Source: Marinobacter sp. EhC06 (lineage in GTDB: Bacteria; Pseudomonadota; Gammaproteobacteria; Pseudomonadales; Oleiphilaceae). From it: a DNA stretch of 64,000 nucleotides. Where the stretch lies: NCBI RefSeq assembly GCF_001650915.1, contig NZ_LXYO01000003.1, forward strand, positions 1 through 64,000, read 5' to 3'. Each line of letters opens with the position of its first letter. Position 1 is the stretch's first letter. The position numbers and the translations under genes were made by a program. The notes beneath the pieces were generated by a model. That model was not told the DNA's origin. It saw only the letters and a program-made list of their open reading frames with translations, and did not search any database. Positions 19,634 to 28,441 of this stretch are shown here, one piece after another.

Positions 19634-20303
19634 AAGTTGCGGCCAAGGTAATGTGATCGAATTTTAATCGCCAGCAGGGTTTTGTTACTTTGTGAAAGGG
19701 CTTTGTCAAAAAGCTTGAAAGCGCCGATTTTCTGCCCGCTTTTCATTTACAAACAGATAGTTATCGTTACGCGATCTTTGCAACACTAAGGTAAGTAATT
19801 TCCAGCATTCGGACAACGATATAAGACAAAAGGTTAAGATTACTGACGGATCCCTGATGCCCGGAGACTAGTGAACACACTTACTGTTATTAACGGAGAC
19901 TACGATTTCACTGGGTGTCCCAAAGGAGCCAGAAATGTCGAGTTGATCTTACCCTAGGATTTGGGACCATCTAAGGATTGAGATGGACTTACCCCGGTGC
20001 ATTACACACTCCTGGCCTATAGCTCGAATGTCCGCTTTTGTTTAAAATGCGTCCCCCGCTAACGAGGCCTGTTGCTCGCCTCCAATCTTTCCGTTCCAGT
20101 GAGACTATTCCGAACTCCGGGTCGGACGCCGAATTTAGCACTTTGTGTGGAAACTGGAATGAGCACCCTATTCTCGAATCTGCTTTAAGTTTGTTTAGCA
20201 CTTTGTGTGGATTTTGGTGGGGAAGATACTGATCTTTGGTTGCAGAGGTTTAGTACTTTCTGTGGTCGTTCAGATGCTGTTGGATGCCCACAGAAACTGC
20301 TAA
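19634..20303. other. gene-poor stretch with repeats
   Basis: About 670 bases carry no credible gene. The right end holds three short direct repeats (20134-20265, listed separately). Around 19930-20000 there are looser repeated phrases (CTAGGATTT / CTAAGGATT and CTTACC twice). The region may be the remnant of an inserted element, but no transposase reading frame is visible. Confidence 0.5.
20134..20265. repeat. three direct repeats of a 17-base unit
   Basis: TTTAGCACTTTGTGTGG occurs at 20134-20150 and again exactly at 20194-20210. A third copy with two changes (TTTAGTACTTTCTGTGG) lies at 20249-20265. Start-to-start distances are 60 and 55 bases. The even spacing, close to five to six helical turns, suggests a protein-binding array such as transposase-binding sites at an element end. 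No cas gene or transposase is next to it. Confidence 0.8.
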
Positions 20304-20690
20304 TTATTCGGTCGTTTGCGCAACCGCTGCTGCCCACTCAGCTTCTGTCATGTGATTACGGATGGCGAATCGGTGATCGAGCGCAAGGGATTGAGCTGCT
20401 TCCCACTCGTCGTTCAACAAATCAAGTTGCACCTTCAGGCTGGCAGGACCAGCGTCGTGATCTTTATATAATTCGGTCAGAACCTTGCCAGATTTGGCAA
20501 ACGTTTTGTCGAATTGCTTCAATTCATCCCGGAGTGCCGCTACCTCCTGCATAACCACTTCGGCCCTGGCCGGATCGGTGATTGCCTGTTGTGCGAGCCT
20601 TTCGAAGCTCTTGAGCATGTCCTGGGTCAGGATCGCGCCGGATGCGTTGGGACCACCCAGAAAAAAAGCAACTATTATTGCCACCAGCAT
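20304..20690 (-). CDS. small exported helical protein, unknown function
   Basis: A 128-residue protein with an N-terminal hydrophobic signal (LVAIIVAFFLGG) and an otherwise helical, charged body. I do not recognise a family. It contains ITDPARAEVVMQEVAALRDEL, echoing IDDPARAEKFAALSAEREQL in the lipoprotein encoded one base upstream. The two may therefore be distant relatives or share a binding partner. The stop of the upstream gene and this ATG are almost contiguous, which suggests coupled translation. It is probably periplasmic. Confidence 0.7.
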   Translation of the reverse strand: MLVAIIVAFFLGGPNASGAILTQDMLKSFERLAQQAITDPARAEVVMQEVAALRDELKQFDKTFAKSGKVLTELYKDHDAGPASLKVQLDLLNDEWEAAQSLALDHRFAIRNHMTEAEWAAAVAQTTE

Positions 20691-20691
20691 C

Positions 20692-21168
20692 TTACTGGCC
20701 TCCCGCCTGATAACTCATGGTTCTTGGGTTAAGTTCCTTCAACTCAAACTTCGCCAGCTTTTCCCACTCTTTTGCCGTGACAGTTGCCTTCATCTTGCCC
20801 ATCAAAGCCAGGAACTCGGTTTGAGCGGCGCGGCGTTCCGCGTTGTACTCCTGAATGAGGTTTTCCAGGTTTTCGCGTTCGGTCGAATAATCCCGGCTCA
20901 AATTCTTCAGTCTCTTTGAATAGTGCTGCACTGTAGTTGCGTGTTGGTTGATCAACTGTTCCCTTTCAGCTGATAAAGCCGCAAATTTTTCAGCCCTCGC
21001 CGGGTCATCGATCTCGTCCATAATCAAGCTCTGGAAATCGGCACGAGTTTCCGCGCGCTGCTGTTCCAGCTCATCCGGCTTCGAGTCTTTCGATTGATTG
21101 GCGCAGCCGATAAAGGTTGATGTTGCGATACTGGCAACGAACACGATCAAAATCGGATTAAGTTTCAT
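20692..21168 (-). CDS. putative lipoprotein, helical
   Basis: A 158-residue protein with a lipoprotein signal; the lipobox FIGC places the modified cysteine at about residue 22. The mature part is predicted to be almost entirely alpha-helical coiled coil (QQRAETRADFQSLIMDEI, LKNLSRDYSTERENLENLI). The family is not recognised. It is encoded directly before the related small exported protein at 20304-20690. Its location would be a membrane-anchored periplasmic lipoprotein. Both genes lie downstream of an outer-membrane barrel gene on the same strand. Confidence 0.75.
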   Translation of the reverse strand: MKLNPILIVFVASIATSTFIGCANQSKDSKPDELEQQRAETRADFQSLIMDEIDDPARAEKFAALSAEREQLINQHATTVQHYSKRLKNLSRDYSTERENLENLIQEYNAERRAAQTEFLALMGKMKATVTAKEWEKLAKFELKELNPRTMSYQAGGQ

Positions 21169-21283
21169 TTGTTTATCCGGGGTTTCGGCCTTTGTATACC
21201 TGATCTTTGACCAGTTTTGATTGTTCCGCTATCAGTTCTGCGCAACATGAATTTTTTTCAGGTCAGCACCCGATGTCTTTATT

Positions 21284-22069
21284 TTAGAACCTGATACCCA
21301 GCCCCAGATATGGACCGTTTGCTGTGATGTCCCAGGTAGTTCCGTCGTCTTTGTAGTCCCAATAAAGCTGGCGATAACCCCCCTTAGCATTGAAATTACA
21401 AGAAAAATCCCAGTTCGCGCCAACCATGAATTGATACGTCAGATCGGAGCCGCCACCCCCGACATCCGCATATCCCAGCAAGGACCACTGCGTGTTAAGT
21501 GGGTGGAGTGCACGCACACCGACCACCGCATCAGTCCAGCTATCCGAATCGCTGGCGCTTTTGACCCCACCGGGGAAAACAATGGCTGGATTCGTCGAAA
21601 GGACAACTCTGGCGTCAGTATCGAGCTTCGTGAATCGTAGCGCTCCGACCATATCGATAGCCGTGGTGTTGTCCAGTACCCGGTATGCAACTGATCCCTG
21701 GTAGACATACAGCTTGCTTGTCACGTTCAACGCGCCATCGATCATCACCTGACCAAAAGGCCCGGTCACACTCTCCGAACCTTCATCGGACAACTTCATG
21801 TACACGCCTTCAAGCCCGTAGGTCCATGGCCCCTTGCTGGCCGTGAATAAGCCCATAAAACCTTGGCCCAGGTTATCCGCTATGTCACTGAAGGAAGCAT
21901 CCACTTCGCTGGTGACATCGCGGATACCGATTTTTCCGTCCATACCAGCTGCAAACAAATAGGGTGCGACTTCGTATTCCCAGGCATCACTTGGGGCCGA
22001 AAACGCGATCTGGCTTCCACCGCAGCCCAACAGGATCAGCGGAATCGCAAATAGCTTGTTGGTGTGCAT
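21284..22069 (-). CDS. outer-membrane beta-barrel protein
   Basis: A 261-residue exported protein. A signal peptide ends near IAFSA. The mature chain starts WEYEVAPYLFAAGMDGKIGI, alternates polar and aromatic residues throughout, and ends in GPYLGLGIRF with a terminal phenylalanine, as expected for an outer-membrane barrel recognised by BamA. This matches a family of small uncharacterised porin-like proteins. No pore or enzyme function can be assigned. GGAG precedes the ATG. Confidence 0.8.
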   Translation of the reverse strand: MHTNKLFAIPLILLGCGGSQIAFSAPSDAWEYEVAPYLFAAGMDGKIGIRDVTSEVDASFSDIADNLGQGFMGLFTASKGPWTYGLEGVYMKLSDEGSESVTGPFGQVMIDGALNVTSKLYVYQGSVAYRVLDNTTAIDMVGALRFTKLDTDARVVLSTNPAIVFPGGVKSASDSDSWTDAVVGVRALHPLNTQWSLLGYADVGGGGSDLTYQFMVGANWDFSCNFNAKGGYRQLYWDYKDDGTTWDITANGPYLGLGIRF

Positions 22070-22087
22070 GGACTTATCTCCATATGG

Positions 22088-22666
22088 TCATGAGCTGTCC
22101 GCGTTTTTGGCGCTGAGCCCACCGGCACGGGGTTCTTCTGGAAGGGGTAATAAGAAAAGCCTGGCGATCTCCCCTGCCCCAAGGCGTCTTTTCACGACAT
22201 AAAAGCAGTTGTACACAAGCAGCGCGCCACAGAGAGCAATAGCATTTGCCCAGACATGGTCCGCATCGGCCCGCTGGAACAACGACATCAACGACGGACC
22301 AAAGCCGCCATGCTCGTGCCTGCCTTCAAAGGCCTTCTCAAGCACCAGCACAACGAACACACCCAGACTGTAGAGGGCCGTGCGCACCAGGACATCCACC
22401 CAGGCTGGTTGTTTGCGCGTCAAACTGCCCAACGGAACATGCTCCAGCACAAGCACGACCTTGGCGAGGACCATTGCGCCGACCAGCACCAACGACAGGC
22501 CTTTAAACTCGATCTGATATTCCGCCAGTACCAGAACTTTGAGCACCATCAGCAGGCCAATCCAGGCAGCAAAGTACAGCGTTGTCACTGCCACTTCCCG
22601 GATCTCGTGCATCAGCTTTTGCCCAAAACTCATCGTGGGCGGTCCAGCGACCAGACGATCGAACAT
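22088..22666 (-). CDS. integral membrane protein, unknown function
   Basis: A 192-residue protein with about four membrane helices: near 28-48, 58-78, 92-112 and 140-158. A histidine-containing loop (EGRHEHGGFGPSL) lies between helices 3 and 4. The family is not recognised. It lies between two barrel-protein genes on the same strand with short gaps and may share their transcript. The start codon is uncertain: the ATG at 22666 lacks a good ribosome binding site. Confidence 0.7.
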   Translation of the reverse strand: MFDRLVAGPPTMSFGQKLMHEIREVAVTTLYFAAWIGLLMVLKVLVLAEYQIEFKGLSLVLVGAMVLAKVVLVLEHVPLGSLTRKQPAWVDVLVRTALYSLGVFVVLVLEKAFEGRHEHGGFGPSLMSLFQRADADHVWANAIALCGALLVYNCFYVVKRRLGAGEIARLFLLPLPEEPRAGGLSAKNADSS

Positions 22667-22745
22667 ATGATGCGAATCGAGTACTGTCTGCGTAAGTGCA
22701 TGAGGAATTACTCCTGTTGAAAATCGTTAAAAGAGGTATTCGCAC

Positions 22746-23522
22746 CTAAAAATCAAATTTGAGATAAGCCAGCGCACCCTCGTACTGCCAGTTCAAGTCT
22801 CCCTGAAAACTGCTTTTTGAGACCGCAACGTCGAGTTCAACAGCATTAATACCAACGCCAATCGCAATGGCTTTAGTCACGCTGAAATCGAAACCGACAA
22901 AGACGTCGTAAAGCGATCCTTCATAGTCTCCGTAGTCAACGGCAAAAATTTCCCCACTGCCGCGGATAGCCCATCGCTCAGCAAAGCGGTGTTCGCCGCG
23001 AAGACCGATTACTGGCAAAGGTGCTGTCAGGTCATTCGATTCGACACTGCCGACCGAGGATGCTGATAAAGTCGCCTTCATGTCGGCTACATATAGACCG
23101 ACAGTTGCACCGAGAAAACTGCGATCGCGTTTGAGGAACATCCAGGTGTATGCAGCTTTATAGATCGAGAGGTCAAGATCGGTATTTACCGTGCTGTTGA
23201 TGGGATACGTTGTATCCTCCCAGACTATTTCCCTTTCAATCTGTTTCGAGGATTCGCGAGAAAGATCGAATACGCTGAAGTCGAATCGATGTTTCTCTGC
23301 GAATCTCCAATAGCCGTCCACACGAAAAACCGTATCCGACTTCTTCAGACCAAGGTCGTCTTCCAAGTCTATGTCCGTTCCACGGCCAGAGTCCCCGTCA
23401 ACTCTCGTCTTACTTTCGCGATCTGTAAAAAAAGCCCCGATGCTGATGCTAAATCTCGGGTCTTCTTCAGCGATCGCCGTGCTCGTGATAATCAGAAATA
23501 TAAGAAACGAAATGACGCGCAT
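22746..23522 (-). CDS. outer-membrane beta-barrel protein
   Basis: A 258-residue protein with a signal peptide ending at AIAEEDP. Repeated amphipathic strands run through the mature part (RFSISIGAFF, FRVDGYWRFAEKHRFDFSVF, YDVFVGFDFSV), and the C-terminus YLKFDF ends in phenylalanine. This supports an outer-membrane barrel. A strong GGAGGAGGG site precedes the ATG. It is not clearly homologous to the barrel at 21284-22069. Function is unknown. Confidence 0.8.
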   Translation of the reverse strand: MRVISFLIFLIITSTAIAEEDPRFSISIGAFFTDRESKTRVDGDSGRGTDIDLEDDLGLKKSDTVFRVDGYWRFAEKHRFDFSVFDLSRESSKQIEREIVWEDTTYPINSTVNTDLDLSIYKAAYTWMFLKRDRSFLGATVGLYVADMKATLSASSVGSVESNDLTAPLPVIGLRGEHRFAERWAIRGSGEIFAVDYGDYEGSLYDVFVGFDFSVTKAIAIGVGINAVELDVAVSKSSFQGDLNWQYEGALAYLKFDF

Positions 23523-23624
23523 GTGATCCCTCCTCCACGTTTATAGCCTCACTATTCCCCTATAGCTGTCCGGTCGCTATCAAGAAAACGCATAGCGTTT
23601 CCGAACAGGCGCTCCGTCCGTCGA

Positions 23625-24095
23625 TTACGAACGCTCCGGGCTCCCCTCACCTGTCCGGCTCTGGTGCAAGGTGGCGGAAGGTGATTCTCCGAACAGCCGC
23701 TTGTAGTCGAGCGAGAACTGGCCCATGTGTTGGAAGCCGCACTCTCGGGCGATACTCGTAACTGTGGTCGTGGAAGGGTCGGCATGCTGAAGTAGCATCC
23801 TGGCTTTCCTCAGTCGCTCCCGTTTCAAGAAGGCCATCGGTGTGATGCCGTAGGTGTGCAGAAAAAGATAACCGAGCGTTCGCTTGCTCACACCGGACGC
23901 TTCAGAAAGATGACCGAGCTGGATTCTTTCTTTCATATGTCCTGCGATGTAGGCGAGCGCTTCATCCAGTCTGCTTTGATGAGTCGATCTCTTGATTTGC
24001 ATGGTCTGAATTATCGAGAACACCCTTAGACGCCAGATTGCGTAAGAGTGGATTCTATTGCGGTGAGAGACGGCTGCGCTATCGTGATTCCGCAT
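23625..24095 (-). CDS. AraC-type DNA-binding domain protein (short)
   Basis: At most 156 residues, consisting only of the two-helix-turn-helix AraC/XylS DNA-binding domain: IQLGHLSEASGVSKRTLGYL and TSIARECGFQHMGQFSLDYK. There is no sensor domain, and only 45 bases separate it from the end of the full-length AraC gene upstream, so no N-terminal half can be hidden there. The domain aligns with that of the neighbour (both end in a Y-K-x-x-F-G-E-x-P-S sequence), pointing to a partial tandem duplication. It may be a functional stand-alone regulator or a remnant. The true start could be the ATG at 24002. No good ribosome binding site is visible for either start. Confidence 0.65.
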   Translation of the reverse strand: MRNHDSAAVSHRNRIHSYAIWRLRVFSIIQTMQIKRSTHQSRLDEALAYIAGHMKERIQLGHLSEASGVSKRTLGYLFLHTYGITPMAFLKRERLRKARMLLQHADPSTTTVTSIARECGFQHMGQFSLDYKRLFGESPSATLHQSRTGEGSPERS

Positions 24096-24140
24096 GGGTG
24101 CGGGTTGGCGAGAAGAAGTTGTGTAGCAGGCGTACGGTGA

Positions 24141-25100
24141 CTATCGGGTCGCACGAGCAAGCGTCTGGCTCGGGCACTCACCAAAGGCATTCTTGTACTG
24201 GGTGGCAAACAGGCTCAGGTGGCTGAAGCCCAACCTGAGTGCCTCGTTTGTGACTGTGGTTTGGCCACGTGACGCCTTAAGTCTGCTGCGTACCTGGTGA
24301 AGCCGCATCAGGCGTAGATAGCGGGACGGGCTCGTACCGAAGGCATCGGCGAATGCATATTCCAGGTATCGACGGCTAACATTCATCGCAACGCATAAGT
24401 CATCGATGCTCAACGGCTCTTCGGTTCTCTCGCGCATATAACGTTCGGCTCGCTTCGCGACAATGAAATGCCCCCTGGCCTGAGAACTGACTTTCGCCGG
24501 AGGGACATCCATAGCGCTCAGAACGGCACCCAGCATATTGCGGAGATCGGTCACCAACCACTCTTCCGCTGGGCCAGCCAACGGGCTCTCTGTTAGTCGA
24601 AATACGTTTGAGATGGCCTGTTTTAGCTCCGCAAGCGTTTCGGGAGCGGGACGAGTGGTGATGCAGGAAGCCACCTGGGTTATGTTCGTCCGAGAAGTGG
24701 ATTGTTCGATTACATCAATCCACGCGGGAGGAATGATAAGAGATGTCCACCCGTACATTGTCGAAGCATAGCCACTAAGCTCCTTGCCAGGTGGGAACAC
24801 TAACAATTGCGAGTCATCGACGTGATTGCCGTTCCAGGTGGCCTGAGCGCCTCTTGTGAAGACACCAATACTGAATCGCCCGGGGTCCAGTTCGCCCATC
24901 ACACGGATGGGCAGGTTGACTGCACCGACATCGATTGAAAGGTCGCCCAGTGACATCTGATCAAGCGCAACGTCGAGATTGCCAGACTTCAGTTGGATAA
25001 ATTCCAGGTTCGAACCGCTGATGGCATGGTTAACCTCGTCCAGATCATGAAACACCGGAGGCTGGTAAGGGTTCCCTGAAATACCACGTGTCGCGTCCAT
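24141..25100 (-). CDS. AraC-family transcriptional regulator
   Basis: A 319-residue regulator with an N-terminal cupin-like ligand domain (about 1-190) and a C-terminal AraC double helix-turn-helix: LSIDDLCVAMNVSRRYLEY and TVTNEALRLGFSHLSLFATQ. AGGGAG lies upstream of the ATG. It is transcribed divergently from the DUF1254 gene at 25346, with a 245-base shared promoter region, and is therefore the probable regulator of the two secreted DUF1254 proteins. The inducer is unknown. Confidence 0.9.
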   Translation of the reverse strand: MDATRGISGNPYQPPVFHDLDEVNHAISGSNLEFIQLKSGNLDVALDQMSLGDLSIDVGAVNLPIRVMGELDPGRFSIGVFTRGAQATWNGNHVDDSQLLVFPPGKELSGYASTMYGWTSLIIPPAWIDVIEQSTSRTNITQVASCITTRPAPETLAELKQAISNVFRLTESPLAGPAEEWLVTDLRNMLGAVLSAMDVPPAKVSSQARGHFIVAKRAERYMRERTEEPLSIDDLCVAMNVSRRYLEYAFADAFGTSPSRYLRLMRLHQVRSRLKASRGQTTVTNEALRLGFSHLSLFATQYKNAFGECPSQTLARATR

Positions 25101-25345
25101 GGATCGCTCCCTGCGATTTCTCGATAGACATAGTTAAGATTAAGCCCGCTATGACCCCACCGCAAGAAACCTCTCAATAATAAATGCAGCGCATATCCTC
25201 CCTACCCACACGGCCCTGGGCCCTCCGTGTCTTGCGCATAACTGATAGCGCCTGAAAGACGCACCGGTGATGATTAAGAAGGAGCTTTAAACAAGTCACC
25301 GGTTCGCACACGCGAAAAAATGGACATCAAGCAGGAGCAATAGCT

Positions 25346-26764
25346 GTGAAAACATCCCTTCACACCACGTTCAAACTCACCATTGCGAGCGTGTTTGCGT
25401 TGGTCTTGTTGCCGGCCGGGGCTGACAGCGCTGCTGCACCCGCTGTAACGCCAGCGGAAGCACGCGCTATCGCCAAGGAAGCCTATATCTACGGCTACCC
25501 CATGGTGGACGGCTACCGCATCCAATACGGCTACTTCGTTGACAAGACCGACCCCGAATACAAGGGACAGTGGAATGAGATCCACAACATCCCGCGCGTC
25601 TACACCCCGGAGGACAAGGCCGTCCAAACGCCCAACTCCGACACGCCCTATTCCTTTCTCGGTGCAGACCTCCGGGCCGAACCGCTCGTTCTGACGGTCC
25701 CGGAAATTCCAGAAGGTCGTTATTATTCGATTCAGTTCATCGACGCCTATACGTTCAACTTTGCTTATGCCGGCAGCCGAACCACCGGTAACGAAGCGGG
25801 TAGCATCATGCTCGCTGGCCCGAATTGGAAGGGCGAGAAACCGCAGGGAATCAAGGAGGTCATCCAGTCTGAGACCGAGATAAACACCCTGATCTACCGC
25901 ACCCAGCTTTTCGATCCGACCGACCTCGACAACGTGAAGAGAATTCAGTCGGAGTACAAGGTGCAGCCCTTGAGCCAGTTCCTCGGCCAGCCCGCGCCCA
26001 CCCCCGCACCGGCCATCGACTTCATCAAGCCGATCAGCCAGGAAGAACAGAAAAGCTCCCTCGAGGTGTTCAATATCCTGAATTTCGTCCTGCAATTCAG
26101 TCCAACTGTTCCGTCTGAGAAGGAACTCATGGAGAGGTTCGCCAGGATTGGCATCGGCGCCGGAAAGACCTTTGAGCCCGCAAAGCTTTCCCCCGAAATG
26201 AAGAAAGCCTTAGAGGAAGGCATAGGCGACGCCTGGAAAGAGTTTGCGGGCGGCGCGAAGTTATTGGCGGAAGGTAAAATTACCGCCGGCGATGTCTTCG
26301 GTACGCGCGAATCCATGAAAAACAATTACTTCTATCGCTGGCTCGCAACCATTGGCATCTGGGGGAACTCAAAACAGGAAGCGATGTACCCTATTTATTT
26401 TACTGACGCCAGCGGCGAAAAGCTCAACGGCGCTAACCGCTATACTCTGCATTTCCCGAAGGGCCAACTGCCACCCGCGCATGCGTTCTGGTCGCTCACC
26501 ATGTATCAACTACCTGAGAGCTTGCTGGTGGCCAATCCTATCGACCGCTACCTCATCAATTCGCCGATGCTACCGAAGCTGCAGAAGGATACCGATGGCG
26601 GCCTCACCCTCTACATCCAGCACGAGTCACCCGGCAAGGATCTGGAGTCCAACTGGCTTCCTGCGCCCAAGGGACCATTCTCAGCTTATCTGCGCATCTA
26701 TTGGCCAGAAGCAGCTGCTCTGGATGGTACGTGGACCGCTCCGAAGCTGGAGATGGTGAAATAG
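25346..26764 (+). CDS. secreted DUF1254/DUF1214 protein
   Basis: A 472-residue exported protein with a signal peptide (to about residue 30), an N-terminal DUF1254 domain (AYIYGYPMVDGYRIQYGYF, then QTPNSDTPYSFLGADLRAEP) and a C-terminal DUF1214 domain (AFWSLTMYQLPESLLVANP, RYLINSP, YIQHESPG). These proteins are widespread and periplasmic; no general biochemical role is established. It starts with GTG and has AGGAG nine bases upstream. It is probably co-transcribed with the related gene at 26805 (40-base gap) under the divergent AraC regulator. Confidence 0.9.
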   Translation: MKTSLHTTFKLTIASVFALVLLPAGADSAAAPAVTPAEARAIAKEAYIYGYPMVDGYRIQYGYFVDKTDPEYKGQWNEIHNIPRVYTPEDKAVQTPNSDTPYSFLGADLRAEPLVLTVPEIPEGRYYSIQFIDAYTFNFAYAGSRTTGNEAGSIMLAGPNWKGEKPQGIKEVIQSETEINTLIYRTQLFDPTDLDNVKRIQSEYKVQPLSQFLGQPAPTPAPAIDFIKPISQEEQKSSLEVFNILNFVLQFSPTVPSEKELMERFARIGIGAGKTFEPAKLSPEMKKALEEGIGDAWKEFAGGAKLLAEGKITAGDVFGTRESMKNNYFYRWLATIGIWGNSKQEAMYPIYFTDASGEKLNGANRYTLHFPKGQLPPAHAFWSLTMYQLPESLLVANPIDRYLINSPMLPKLQKDTDGGLTLYIQHESPGKDLESNWLPAPKGPFSAYLRIYWPEAAALDGTWTAPKLEMVK

Positions 26765-26804
26765 GATAGAGAAACGGGCAAAGCCCAAGGAATGAGGAAA
26801 GGCA

Positions 26805-28319
26805 ATGAAAATTCAATTTACTGCGATGGCATTAGCCACTTCACTGGCACTCGCCACTGGCCATGCACAGGCAGACAGTGCGAGGGAGGCCGCGAAAACA
26901 AGGGCAGCGTCGATACCGGACAAGGTGCAGACGGTTGCCGGTGAACTGGAGTTTTTCGATGGCGTGCCGATCGGAGACACCAATGATCTGGTCTACGACT
27001 ATCTGAACCGTGCACGTGCGCTTGGTGTGTACCTGGACAATGTTGGTGCTGTATCCATCTACTCCGTTTTGCTTGGCATGGCCCAGCAAGGGGCTGATGC
27101 GCCCAACAAGATCGCTATCTGGGAACAGTTAATGGATTCCAGGACACCGGTCATTACGTCGAACACTTCGACCATGTATGCCTACGCCCCTACTGATCTG
27201 GCAAACGACGGGCCAACTGTTATTGAGGTTCCACCTGGCATGCTCGGCTTTCTGAATGATGCCTGGCAACGTTACGTTGGTGACATCGGCGCTGCCGGGC
27301 CTGACAAGGGCAAGGGTGGCAAGTACCTTGTGCTGCCTCCTGGTTACACGGGTGACATACCGGACGGCTACTATCTGCTCAGGCCATCCACGAACAATAA
27401 TTTCCTGTTCCTGCGAGGCTCGATCAAAGATGGCCTCAAAGCTGCAGCCGACAACTTCAAGGCCGGACTGAAGATTTATCCTCTGAAGGAAAAGGACAAT
27501 CCGGAACCGACGCAGTTCGTGAACATGTCCGGACGCTCGTTCAGCACTATCTTCCCAAGCACTCTGGAATATTATGAGATATTGAACACTATCGTTCAGG
27601 CAGAGCCGGTCGATGCCGTCGGACCGGAAGTGCGCGGTAATATGGCCGCCATCGGAATCGTCAAAGGCAAGCCGTTCAATCCTGATGAGCGGATGCAGAA
27701 ACTGCTTACTGAGGCCGCTACTCTGGGCAATGCTGCAGGGCGTTCGATTACCTATGATCCGCGGATCGATGGCGTGTACATCTACCCAGGAACGGACAGC
27801 AACTGGGTTATGGGGTATGCCAACAAGAATACGTCTTTTCGGGCAGACGGCGTGATGAACCTTGATGCCCGGGTCCTGTTCTACTACAACGCCGGTGGTG
27901 TAACGCCGGCGATGGCGGCGACCCGCGCCGGGGTGGGCTCCGATTATGCGCTTGCCATGCTGGATAGCGATGATAAACCGTTTTACGGAGACAGGACCTA
28001 CCGGCTGCATTTGCCGCCAGATGTGCCGGTGAACAACTTCTGGGCAGTCACACTCTATGATACCCAGACGCGTACCCAGCTGCAGACAGGCCAGCTGTTC
28101 CCGACGGTTGGCAGTCAGAGCGAGGGTATCAAGAAGAATTCTGATGGATCCTACGACGTCTATTTCGCGCCGCAAGCACCTGAGGGAAATGAAGGCAATT
28201 GGCTGCAAACGGTTCCGGGAAAAAGCTGGTTTGCAATCTTGCGAATGTACGGACCTATGGCGCCATGGATCAACAAGTCCTGGCGTCCTGGTGATATTGA
28301 GCTGGTAAAGAATATGTAG
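26805..28319 (+). CDS. secreted DUF1254/DUF1214 protein, second copy
   Basis: A 504-residue exported protein with a signal peptide ending at GHAQA. It shares the DUF1254/DUF1214 layout of its neighbour but belongs to a more distant branch. Recognisable parts are YDYLNRARALGVYLDNVGAV, TPVITSNTSTMYAYAPTDL, RTYRLHLPPDVPVNNFWAVT and GNWLQTVPGKSWFAILRMYG. The presence of two such proteins behind one AraC gene suggests a pathway acting on an external compound, but the substrate cannot be read. A GAGGAAAG site precedes the ATG. Confidence 0.9.
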   Translation: MKIQFTAMALATSLALATGHAQADSAREAAKTRAASIPDKVQTVAGELEFFDGVPIGDTNDLVYDYLNRARALGVYLDNVGAVSIYSVLLGMAQQGADAPNKIAIWEQLMDSRTPVITSNTSTMYAYAPTDLANDGPTVIEVPPGMLGFLNDAWQRYVGDIGAAGPDKGKGGKYLVLPPGYTGDIPDGYYLLRPSTNNNFLFLRGSIKDGLKAAADNFKAGLKIYPLKEKDNPEPTQFVNMSGRSFSTIFPSTLEYYEILNTIVQAEPVDAVGPEVRGNMAAIGIVKGKPFNPDERMQKLLTEAATLGNAAGRSITYDPRIDGVYIYPGTDSNWVMGYANKNTSFRADGVMNLDARVLFYYNAGGVTPAMAATRAGVGSDYALAMLDSDDKPFYGDRTYRLHLPPDVPVNNFWAVTLYDTQTRTQLQTGQLFPTVGSQSEGIKKNSDGSYDVYFAPQAPEGNEGNWLQTVPGKSWFAILRMYGPMAPWINKSWRPGDIELVKNM

Positions 28320-28357
28320 TCTTGCAACGGCAAGTTCTATGGCCCCAGATGCCCTTC

Positions 28358-28390
28358 CCAACTCAGCCAAGGTTTCCAGGGCTGAGTTGG
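28358..28390. terminator. inverted repeat after the DUF1254 genes
   Basis: Perfect 11-base arms (CCAACTCAGCC at 28358-28368 and its complement at 28380-28390) with an 11-base loop lie between the convergent DUF1254 and LysR genes. There is no T run, so it may be a Rho-assisted or bidirectional stop, or only an mRNA-end hairpin. Confidence 0.45.
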
Positions 28391-28441
28391 AGTCAATCTC
28401 CACTCCCGCCAATGCTATTTTCTCAATACTTGTAGCTCGGG

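Noticed and set aside
19780..19830. Possible Fur-type site or promoter in the gene-poor stretch
   Set aside because: Only a partial match (GATAGTTATCGTTAC) and no gene starts close enough to be controlled.
20134..20265. Possible CRISPR array from the three direct repeats
   Set aside because: Only three units of 17 bases with unequal spacers (43 and 38 bases), no cas genes and an imperfect third copy.
27129..28412. 427-residue minus-strand frame opposite the second DUF1254 gene
   Set aside because: The plus strand encodes a clear exported DUF1254/DUF1214 protein with signal peptide and ribosome binding site; the opposite frame has no recognisable domain.
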